A stretch of DNA of 64,000 nucleotides from an uncultured Thermoanaerobaculia bacterium (lineage in GTDB: Bacteria > Acidobacteriota > Thermoanaerobaculia > Multivoradales > Multivoraceae), in the NCBI GenBank assembly GCA_951813015.1, contig CATOTG010000007.1:186001-250000 (forward strand), given 5' to 3'. A program made the position numbers and the translations under genes. A model generated the notes under the pieces. The model saw only the letters and a program-made list of their open reading frames with translations, was not told the DNA's origin and searched no databases. Shown in pieces: positions 19,926 to 27,853 of the stretch (its first letter is position 1; each line of letters begins with the position of its first letter).

Positions 19926-21497
19926 TCAGTCGGTCGCCGAAGCGCGCCGGAACAGCGTGGCGACGTGGGCCTCGGGCAGCGGCCGGGTCGCAAGCGAAAC
20001 CGCCGCGGTGCAGCCCATCGCGAAGAGTCCCGCCAGCGCCGCGCAGGAGGTCGGGTTCGGAGACTCACCGTGGAGCCACGAGAACACCGGGTGCAGGAAG
20101 CTGCCCTCGAACCACGCCGGATCGATCACGCCGGTGTGCAGGATCAAGAAGGAGCTCAAGCCGACAATCAAGCCCGTGTAGGCGCCCGACCGGGTGACGC
20201 CGCTCCACAGCGCGCCGAGCACGAGCGGACCCGCGAAGGCCGCCATCATGCCGCCGTTGCCGGTCCAGACCAGGATGGCGATGTTCATGTCCATCAGCAT
20301 CCAGGCCATCGCCACGCAGACGACCATCACGCCCACGGTCGCCCAACGGCTGATGACCAGCACGCGGTGGTCGAGCTGCTCCTCGCTGAGGTGCGAATGG
20401 AAGCGAGGCGCGATCGTCCGGCGGTAGAGGTCGTTCGCGACGATCTGGGACGACGACACGACGAGCCCGTCCGCCGTCGACATGACCGCCGACAGGATGC
20501 CGACTCCGATCAGCGCCGCCAGCCAGGCGGGGAACAGCTCGATGAACAGCGCCGGCAGCGCCTCGTTCGGCGTCGACCCCTCCTGGTACAGGCGGCCGCC
20601 GAGCACCGCCCGGGCAAGCGCGCCGCCAAGCCCGAGCATGCCCAGAGTGACGCCGAAGACGGAAGCGAACCGCAGGAAAGTGAAGCGCGACTTGCCGGTC
20701 TTGAGCGCCCAGATCTTGTTGCCGATGTGCGGCAGCAGTCCGAGCGGGATGTGGGCCAGCAGCACCGCCATCTGCGACCACCAGGAGTGGTAGAGCGGCG
20801 TCGAGCGGTTGATCCAGCCGACCTGGTCCGGATCCTGTCCCCGGATACTGGAGATGACCGAGCTCAAGCCCCCGTCCAGACCGGCGCCGAAGACGAACAA
20901 CAGGACGACGAGCACACCGATCAGCAACATCAGGAAACCCTGCACACCGTCGGTGAGGATGTCCGCGTGGGCGCCGCCGAGGGACACGTAGACCATCAGC
21001 ACGACGGCAGTGATCCCGAGCGCCCAGGCCGGTGAAAGCCCAAGCATCGTCTCGAACATGACCAGGCCCGACAGGAGCTGGCCGGCAAGGTAGAAGAACA
21101 GGAGCAGGGAGGCCACGGTGACGATCACGCGGATGCCGTCCGACTGGTACCGGTCGCCCAGGAACTCCGGGATCGAACGCGAGCCGAACCTGTCGCCCGC
21201 GTTCGCGACCAGCCGCATGCAGATCAGCACGCCCAGATACACGCCCGCCGGGTAGAGCACCGCCGACAGCAGCGCCGCCGTCCCGTGCTCGTACGCGAGG
21301 CCCGGAAAGCCGAGGAACGTCGCCCCGCTCGCCGTCGTTGCGGCGAAGGCCAGGGCCAGGAAGAAGGGACCGTAGGCCGCCCGCGCGGTCGCGAAGTCGT
21401 CGGCGCCGTGAACCCGGCTCCGGCCGATCAGCCCGAACGCCAGCATGCCGCCCATGTAGACGGCCAGAAACAGCCAGGACCAGACGATCAAGCTCAT
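19926..21497 (-). CDS. Sodium:solute symporter (SSS family)
   Basis: 523 aa multi-TM; RSIPEFLGDRYQSDGIRVIVTVASLL; SAVMSTADGLVVSSSQIVANDLYRR. Confidence 0.9.
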   Translation of the reverse strand: MSLIVWSWLFLAVYMGGMLAFGLIGRSRVHGADDFATARAAYGPFFLALAFAATTASGATFLGFPGLAYEHGTAALLSAVLYPAGVYLGVLICMRLVANAGDRFGSRSIPEFLGDRYQSDGIRVIVTVASLLLFFYLAGQLLSGLVMFETMLGLSPAWALGITAVVLMVYVSLGGAHADILTDGVQGFLMLLIGVLVVLLFVFGAGLDGGLSSVISSIRGQDPDQVGWINRSTPLYHSWWSQMAVLLAHIPLGLLPHIGNKIWALKTGKSRFTFLRFASVFGVTLGMLGLGGALARAVLGGRLYQEGSTPNEALPALFIELFPAWLAALIGVGILSAVMSTADGLVVSSSQIVANDLYRRTIAPRFHSHLSEEQLDHRVLVISRWATVGVMVVCVAMAWMLMDMNIAILVWTGNGGMMAAFAGPLVLGALWSGVTRSGAYTGLIVGLSSFLILHTGVIDPAWFEGSFLHPVFSWLHGESPNPTSCAALAGLFAMGCTAAVSLATRPLPEAHVATLFRRASATD

Positions 21498-21638
21498 GGC
21501 GGAACGGCGCTCACCGTATCACCCGCACCGCGGCGGAAACACGTCCTTCAGGCATCGCGGGAAGTACGACGCCATCGTCTCGGAGATTGCGGCGTGGACC
21601 GTCGCGCCGGCACTCCGGCCCTCCGTTACTGTTCCACC

Positions 21639-24122
21639 ATGCCGACGACCACACGCAAGCCGCACTTCCCGCATCTCCTTGCAGCCCTCATGGCTGTCCT
21701 TGCTCTCGCTCCGGCGGCAGCCCAGAAGGAGCCCCTGGAACTCCGCCACGTCTACGGGCCGGACGCGCTCGACTTCTCGCCGGAGCTTCCGCATGTCCGC
21801 TGGCTGCCGGGCGGCCGCGACTATCTGCAGGCCGAAGACAACGAGGACGGGCCCGGTCGGCTATGGCAGGTCGTTGACGCGGCGACCGGGGACGCGGCGC
21901 CGTTCTACGACCCCGAGCCGTTGGCCCGGGCTCTGCAAGAGCAACTGCGGCTGGACAGTGAGGACGCCGCGTCGACGGCGCGACCGTCGTCGCTCCGCCT
22001 TTCCCCGGCCACCGATCGGCTCCTGCTCCAGCTCGCATCGGACCTGTTCGTCTGGGACTTCGACGCCGAGACGCTGACGCGGCTCACCCACGGTCCCGAG
22101 GACGAGGAACTGGCCCGCTTCTCGCCGGACGGTCGCAGCCTCGCCTTCGTGCGCGACGCGGACCTGTACGTGGTCGGCGCTGGTGGCAGCGAAGTCCGGC
22201 TGACCACGGACGGGGGCGAGAACACGCTGAACGGCAAGCTCGACTGGGTCTACCAGGAGGAGATCTACGGCCGCGGCAACTACCAGGCCCACTGGTGGAG
22301 TCCGGACAGCCGCCTGATCGCGTTCCTGCAGACCGACGAGCGGGACGTGCCCCGCTTCACGGTCGTTGATCACGTGCCCTACCGGCCGCCGCTCGAGGTC
22401 TACCCCTATCCGAAGGCCGGCGACCCGAATCCCCGCGTCCGGCTCGGCGTCGCCTCGGCGGCCGGCGGCGACATCACCTGGATCGACCCGGGCATCTACG
22501 GTCACGCGGAGATCCTGTTCGTGAACGTCGCGTTCTCGCCCGACGGCGACCTCTGGTACCAGGTCCAGGACCGCCGACAGACCTTCCTCGACCTGCACCG
22601 GGCCGATCCGGACACCGGCAAGTCGGAGCGGGTCCTGCGCGAAGAATCCCACGCCTGGGTGAACCAGCTCGGGCCGCCGCACTTTCTGAGGGGGAACAGC
22701 CTGGAAGGAAACAGCCTGGAAGGAAACAGCCTGAAGGGGAACAGCCTGAAGGGGAACAGCCTGGAGGGGAACGGCCTGAAGGGGAACGGCCTGAAGGGGA
22801 ACGGCATCGAGGGGAACGGCCTGAAGGGGAACAGCCTGAAGGGGGACAGCCTGAAGGGGAACGGCCTGAAGGGGAACGGCCTGAAGGGGGACAGCCTCGA
22901 AGGGGACAGCCTCGAAGGGAACAGCCTCGAAGGAAACGGCCTGGAAGACGGCGGCTTCCTCTGGCTCAGTGAGCGGACCGGCTTCCAGCACCTCTACCAC
23001 TACGACCAGGACGGAAAGCTGGTCGGGGCACTGACCGAAGGACGCTGGGAGGTCCGGTCGCTCAACGCCGTCGACGAGGAGGCCGGCGCGGCCTATGTCT
23101 CCGGCGCCTACCGCTCGGCAATCGGCGCCGACGTGCTCCGGGTCGCTCTCGACGGCTCAGGCGTCACCCTGCTCACCGGGGAACCCGGCAGCCACCGCGG
23201 CAGCTTCCCGGAGGACGGCCCGATCGCGCACTGGATCGCCACGTCGAGCGATCTCCACACACCGACGACCATGACCCTGCGCCGCGCCGACGACGGTGCG
23301 ACCATGCGGGACCTCGGCGGCGGCGACGTCCCGGACCTCGAGCGGTTCGACATCTCGCCGCCGGAACTGCTCCGGATCACCACCAGCGACGGCGTCGACC
23401 TGGAAGCGATGCTCATCCGCCCGCATGGCTTCGACCCCGAGCGCATCTACCCCGCCTGGGTTCACGTCTACGGCGGCCCCCACGCCCAGCAGGTCCGGAA
23501 CGGCTGGCAGGGTTCTCGCGGCATGTGGTTCCAGTACCTCGCGCAGCAAGGCATCGTCGTCCTGGTCGTCGACAACCGGATCGCTTCAGGCAAGGGAGTC
23601 GAATCGACCTGGCCGGTCTACCGGAACTTCGGCAAGCAGGAACTCGTCGACCTGGTCGAAGCCGTCGACTGGCTCGGCGCCAAACCCTGGGTCGACAAGG
23701 AGCGGATCGGCCTCGACGGCTGGAGTTTCGGCGGCTACATGACGCTCTACGCGCTGACTCGTTCCGACCGCTTCCGGGCCGGCATCGCCGGCGGCAGCGT
23801 CGTCGACTGGCGCGCCTACGACTCGATCTACACCGAGCGCTACATGTCGACGCCCGACGACAACCCTGACGGCTACAAGGCCTCCTCAGTTCGCGAACGG
23901 GCGGCCGACCTCCACGGCGACCTGCTGCTCATCCACGGCACGATGGACGACAACGTCCACATGCAGAACACGCTGCAGATCGCCTGGGACCTGCAGAAGG
24001 CCGGCAAGCCGTTCGAGATGATGCTCTACCCGAAGTCCCGGCACGGCATCTCGGACCCCGACCTCTCGCTCCACCTGCGCGAGACGATGGCGCGCTTCAT
24101 TCTGAAGACGATAGAACCATAG
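21639..24122 (+). CDS. S9 family peptidase (dipeptidyl peptidase IV-like)
   Basis: DPP-IV propeller motifs (WLSERTGFQHLYHY), HVYGGPHAQQVRNGW, catalytic GWSFGGYM, HGTMDDNVH, SRHG; signal peptide. Confidence 0.93.
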   Translation: MPTTTRKPHFPHLLAALMAVLALAPAAAQKEPLELRHVYGPDALDFSPELPHVRWLPGGRDYLQAEDNEDGPGRLWQVVDAATGDAAPFYDPEPLARALQEQLRLDSEDAASTARPSSLRLSPATDRLLLQLASDLFVWDFDAETLTRLTHGPEDEELARFSPDGRSLAFVRDADLYVVGAGGSEVRLTTDGGENTLNGKLDWVYQEEIYGRGNYQAHWWSPDSRLIAFLQTDERDVPRFTVVDHVPYRPPLEVYPYPKAGDPNPRVRLGVASAAGGDITWIDPGIYGHAEILFVNVAFSPDGDLWYQVQDRRQTFLDLHRADPDTGKSERVLREESHAWVNQLGPPHFLRGNSLEGNSLEGNSLKGNSLKGNSLEGNGLKGNGLKGNGIEGNGLKGNSLKGDSLKGNGLKGNGLKGDSLEGDSLEGNSLEGNGLEDGGFLWLSERTGFQHLYHYDQDGKLVGALTEGRWEVRSLNAVDEEAGAAYVSGAYRSAIGADVLRVALDGSGVTLLTGEPGSHRGSFPEDGPIAHWIATSSDLHTPTTMTLRRADDGATMRDLGGGDVPDLERFDISPPELLRITTSDGVDLEAMLIRPHGFDPERIYPAWVHVYGGPHAQQVRNGWQGSRGMWFQYLAQQGIVVLVVDNRIASGKGVESTWPVYRNFGKQELVDLVEAVDWLGAKPWVDKERIGLDGWSFGGYMTLYALTRSDRFRAGIAGGSVVDWRAYDSIYTERYMSTPDDNPDGYKASSVRERAADLHGDLLLIHGTMDDNVHMQNTLQIAWDLQKAGKPFEMMLYPKSRHGISDPDLSLHLRETMARFILKTIEP
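22692..22946 (+). repeat. 15-bp x 17 in-frame tandem repeat (GNSLK/E pentamer) inside the S9 peptidase
   Basis: GGN AAC RGC CTG RAR units; protein GNSLEGNSLEGNSLKGNSLKGNSLEGNGLK...GNGLE counted directly as 17 units. Confidence 0.98.
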
Positions 24123-24140
24123 GAACGGGCGCGACAGAAA

Positions 24141-24245
24141 CCGGGTGCGCCGGCGTGCCATCCGTGCGCCCAATGACGGGCGCACGGACTGGTTCACGGT
24201 GGCGCGGATCGCGCCGCCGGGTTCCCGCCGGCACCCGGCGCGAGG
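24141..24245 (-). repeat. R-family palindromic repeat copy (R1)
   Basis: CCATCCGTGCGCCCAATGACGGGCGCACGGACTGGTTCACGGTGGCGCGGATCGCGCCGCCGGG: two nested hairpins shared with copies at 25.2, 45.5 and 61.9 kb. Confidence 0.85.
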
Positions 24246-24438
24246 CGTCGAAATCCGAACCTTGCGGCGGCGATTTCGGGCACGGTGTTCGCGGTGATCA
24301 GCAGGGACAACTCGCCCTTCGAGGACCTGGCCCAGGGCTTCCTTGGAGAGGTCGCGGGGGAGCGGCTTGGGCGCAGGCCTGGCGTCGCCATCTTCCGCAC
24401 CGGCTTCCGCCGCCTTCTGCGCCTTGCTTCTGCCGCGC

Positions 24439-25005
24439 TCAGCTTCGCCAGGCGCGCACGCTCAGAGCCAAGGTCGCGATCGTGCCCCAGGAAAGACCGA
24501 CGACCACGCCGGCATCGAGGATTCCCCGCCAAGGCTGGTCCAGCCGGTGGACGAGGACGATCAGGACCAGGATGCCGAGCGTGCCGAAGTAGACGCCCAG
24601 GCGCTCGCGCCTCGTGCCCTCGAAGTACCCGGCCGCGAACAACGGCGCGAGCACCACCCGGAGCAGCGTCGGCTGGCTGCGCACCATCATCGCCCGCTCC
24701 GCCACCCGCGGCGAGAAACGCAACTGGAACCCGCGCAGCCCTTCCGACCAGGCCATGAACGGAATGATCAGGAGAAGGGCCGCCCAGTGGTACCAGGCGA
24801 ACGGTTGGTCGAAGGCCGCGATCGAGATTCTGGCGAGCCGGTAGACCGCCCACACGAGCAGAGCGACGACCCCGCCCACGGCCCAGAAGGCGCCTGCCGT
24901 CGCCGCGGCGCGGCCCGCGAATCCGCTGCCCGGGTCCGTCACCCGGTCTGCCTTGCCGGACGGCATGGGGGGAATCCGCGTGGAGGGCGAGGACCCATTC
25001 TGCAT
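24439..25005 (-). CDS. Hypothetical multi-TM membrane protein
   Basis: 188 aa with several hydrophobic spans (FWAVGGVVALLVWAVYRL; WAALLLIIPFMAW; GTLGILVLIVLVHRL). Confidence 0.6.
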   Translation of the reverse strand: MQNGSSPSTRIPPMPSGKADRVTDPGSGFAGRAAATAGAFWAVGGVVALLVWAVYRLARISIAAFDQPFAWYHWAALLLIIPFMAWSEGLRGFQLRFSPRVAERAMMVRSQPTLLRVVLAPLFAAGYFEGTRRERLGVYFGTLGILVLIVLVHRLDQPWRGILDAGVVVGLSWGTIATLALSVRAWRS

Positions 25006-25110
25006 TCTGCCGAGTTTCGCGCTCCGCTCGAGGCCGTGCCCGATTTCATCCGGAAACCGCGAGGCCGCTGTCCGGGGCCGACACCCGGTCCGCTTTCAGG
25101 TCGGCGGGCC

Positions 25111-25364
25111 TAGCAGCCCGTGGCAGAAGTCCGTGTCGCACCGAGAGTGGCCAGGCGCCCGCCCGGCAAGGCGCGACGAGGGAGCATATCGGGCCGCCCG
25201 CAATCCCGGGAACAAGGGCGACCGAGGAGCAACCCGGGTGGCGCGGTTCCGCGCCACCCGCGAACCAGTCCGTGCGCCCGTCATCGGGCGCACGGATGGC
25301 ACGATGCCGGGCGGGATGCATGGCCGCTCGAATGCAGCGCGACTTCTGCCACGGGCTGCTGCTA
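25111..25364. mobile_element. MITE-like element, copy 2, carrying a nested R repeat
   Basis: Perfect 20-bp inverted ends AGCAGCCCGTGGCAGAAGTC (25112-25131) and GACTTCTGCCACGGGCTGCT (25341-25360); interior near-identical to copy 1 apart from two insertions. Confidence 0.85.
25233..25301 (+). repeat. R-family palindromic repeat (R2) nested in MITE copy 2
   Basis: About 69 bp absent at the equivalent site of MITE copy 1 (GAGGAGCAAC|GATGCCGGGC). Confidence 0.85.
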
Positions 25365-25367
25365 GCT

Positions 25368-26681
25368 TCAGTCATCCGAGGCCAGATCCCGCCGGCCCTG
25401 GTCGCTGGCCAGGGCGGCGTGGTTCAGGATGTTCCTCGCCATCGACGAGGGTTGGCGCCCGGCATTCTCCCGGTAGATCGCTGCGCGCGTCTCGTGCACC
25501 GCGGCGCTCTCGGGCGCCGCATGCCGGGCCGCCTCGATCAGGTGGCACGCCACCGCGTGCCGCCCGGCCGCCGACGAAGCGCGCGCCCGTTCGATCACCC
25601 TCTCGACGCCGCCCGCCAGTTCGACCCAGGCTTCGGCCTGCTCCCTCTTCGCCGCCGGCACGACGCTGTCGAACTCGCCGTCCCACCAGCCGCCGTAGCG
25701 TCGCCAGACCATCCGCACGAGGAAGCTCGGATCGTCGTAGACCGGCTGCAGGTACGGCTCGTCCGCGAGGTCGGCCGGCGGCGTGACCGCCTGGACCACC
25801 TGGTCGAGGCTCAACCCGCGATTCATCGCGGCCACGCTCTGCTCCTCGATCGACCGCATGTAACGGGCCGTGCCCTGAAGCGCCCGGCGCACGCGGTCGG
25901 CGCCGAGGATCGGCAGGCCGTGCCCGGGCAGCAGGATCTCGGCCCCCAGGGGCAGCATGCGCTCCAGGCTGTCCGCCCAGTCGCCGACGTAGCGCTGCAC
26001 CTTCTGCGGATTGCCCGCGTTGGGGACCGCCCAGATGAACAGGTCGCCCGTGTGGAGAATCCGGCGCTCCGGAATCCAGGTCCAGGTCACGTCGTCCGTC
26101 TCGCCCCGGCCGTGGGTCAGTTCGAAGGTCAGATCGCCTCGACAAAAGGTCAGGTTCCGGCGGTAGAGAACGTCCGGATACCGGTAGCTCTCGGGCCAGC
26201 GGTAGTGCGGCGCGTCGATTGCGAACTGCCGGCGGTTGATCGCCGTGTTCCAGCCAAGGGTCGCCTGGTAGCGGTCGAAGTGATCCGGCACCCGTTCGTG
26301 CGCGTAGACCGTTGGCCGCGGCCAGCCCCGCTTCTCTGCCTCCATGTCGAAGGCGGTGACCGAGAACACATGGTCCACGTGGTGGTGCGAGTAGATCGCC
26401 GCGGCCACCGGCGTATCGGGCCACTCCCGCCTGACCTCCTCGAAGCAGCGCTTCACGTCGAGCAGGTGGCCGGCGTCGAGCATCACCAGACCGTCGCCGC
26501 TGTCGACGACGTAGAAGCCCGCGATGCCCTTGAAGCCGAGCAGACCGTCCGTGAGCCGGCAGGCGCCGGGGTAGTACCGGTGCACCGGGTGGTGCTCGAA
26601 CCGGAGGTCCAGCTCGCCTCGCCACGCCTGTTCGGCCAGATCGAGAAGGTTCGGTGCAGGCTCGTCAGGCACGTCAGGCAT
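25368..26681 (-). CDS. MBL-fold hydrolase (alkyl sulfatase-like)
   Basis: SHHHVDHVFS; LTHGRGETDDVTWTWIPERRILHTGDLFIWAVPNAGNPQKVQRY; LPGHG; C-terminal dimerisation-like region. Confidence 0.85.
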   Translation of the reverse strand: MPDVPDEPAPNLLDLAEQAWRGELDLRFEHHPVHRYYPGACRLTDGLLGFKGIAGFYVVDSGDGLVMLDAGHLLDVKRCFEEVRREWPDTPVAAAIYSHHHVDHVFSVTAFDMEAEKRGWPRPTVYAHERVPDHFDRYQATLGWNTAINRRQFAIDAPHYRWPESYRYPDVLYRRNLTFCRGDLTFELTHGRGETDDVTWTWIPERRILHTGDLFIWAVPNAGNPQKVQRYVGDWADSLERMLPLGAEILLPGHGLPILGADRVRRALQGTARYMRSIEEQSVAAMNRGLSLDQVVQAVTPPADLADEPYLQPVYDDPSFLVRMVWRRYGGWWDGEFDSVVPAAKREQAEAWVELAGGVERVIERARASSAAGRHAVACHLIEAARHAAPESAAVHETRAAIYRENAGRQPSSMARNILNHAALASDQGRRDLASDD

Positions 26682-26837
26682 GGAGGCGGACGTTACCCCA
26701 GCAACGCGGCGGACCCAGGCATGGCGACCATGCATCGCCGTGGCAAAGTGGGCGAACAGGCTCTTGGGGTGGTCGAGCCCGAAGGGGACGGCCACAACGA
26801 TCATGATAATCTGCAACCACATCGGGCTCTGAGCGAG

Positions 26838-27740
26838 ATGCGCTGCCTCCTTCCAATTGTCCTGGCCCTTTCGAGCGGTTCCCTGGCTTCGGGAAACGAC
26901 GAGATTCCACGGCGTGTCCTGGTCGACGACTCCGAGTACGTCGGGCGACACGAGGGGCTGTTCGAGGACGTCTACTACCTGTGGCTGCACGTCGAGGAGC
27001 TTGAGCGCGAGCGGGCGGAGTGGCGGCTCGGGTTCGACGACGCGCAGGACGCTACCTTGTTGGCAATGGAGACATTCGCGGAGTTCGCTCAGGACGAAGA
27101 CGACGAGTCGTTTCCGGCCGCACTGATTCAGCCCGGGGCGGCGCCGGCACACGGCCTGCGGGACGGTCAGCGGATACCGCCCGAGGAGTTCGCGAACGTC
27201 TGCAAGACGGCCAGCTTCAATCCGTCCGAGGACGCCGTGCTGGACCAGCCTCCAGTGCGCTTTGCCCGGCACGTCGAGCAGGCGCGGGGCGCGGTCCTCG
27301 GACGCGTGACGCGAATCGAGCATGGCTTTTCGGGGCCGGTCCCTTCCCTGCTACTGGAACTGGATGTAGAGGACACTCTGATCCCGTCCGACTACTCGCC
27401 GCACGCCTACCTCGTCGTGGCGACCAGCGGCTACGTTCATCAGGAGACGGTCTTCTGCAGTTGGCCCGGAATGAAAGGCTGGCTGCCGACGGTGGGCGAG
27501 CGTCTCATCGCGATGCCGGTGACCGGCCCCTGGGAGAAGGACGGTGAGATCATTCCGATCTTCGACCCGGTCGAGATCTTCCTGGTCGGCGAACCGGACA
27601 GCGCGGGCGTTTCGGCGGTAACTCCTCTCCTCGAACGGACGTCCGTCCCCAGGACGTTGCTCGACTTTCGTCGCCGGCTGTGGGACATTCACGACGGGAT
27701 CGGTCACGAAGCTGCCGACACTCGGGTTCCCCGACAGTAG
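26838..27740 (+). CDS. Hypothetical secreted protein
   Basis: 300 aa; signal-like MRCLLPIVLALSSGSLASG; low homology recognition. Confidence 0.65.
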   Translation: MRCLLPIVLALSSGSLASGNDEIPRRVLVDDSEYVGRHEGLFEDVYYLWLHVEELERERAEWRLGFDDAQDATLLAMETFAEFAQDEDDESFPAALIQPGAAPAHGLRDGQRIPPEEFANVCKTASFNPSEDAVLDQPPVRFARHVEQARGAVLGRVTRIEHGFSGPVPSLLLELDVEDTLIPSDYSPHAYLVVATSGYVHQETVFCSWPGMKGWLPTVGERLIAMPVTGPWEKDGEIIPIFDPVEIFLVGEPDSAGVSAVTPLLERTSVPRTLLDFRRRLWDIHDGIGHEAADTRVPRQ

Positions 27741-27853
27741 CGCCTCGGTCGCCGAAGCTGCTGCTAGCCTCCGCCCGTCCTGTCGCAGGAACAACAGATG
27801 GAGCGCCCGGCCGGGTCCCGGGTTCTCACCGCCGACCTCACGCAGCCACGCCC

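Noticed and set aside
22692-22946. Canonical pentapeptide-repeat domain in the S9 peptidase
   Set aside because: Register is GN(S/G)L(K/E), not A(D/N)LxX; treated as an inserted tandem repeat rather than a known domain.
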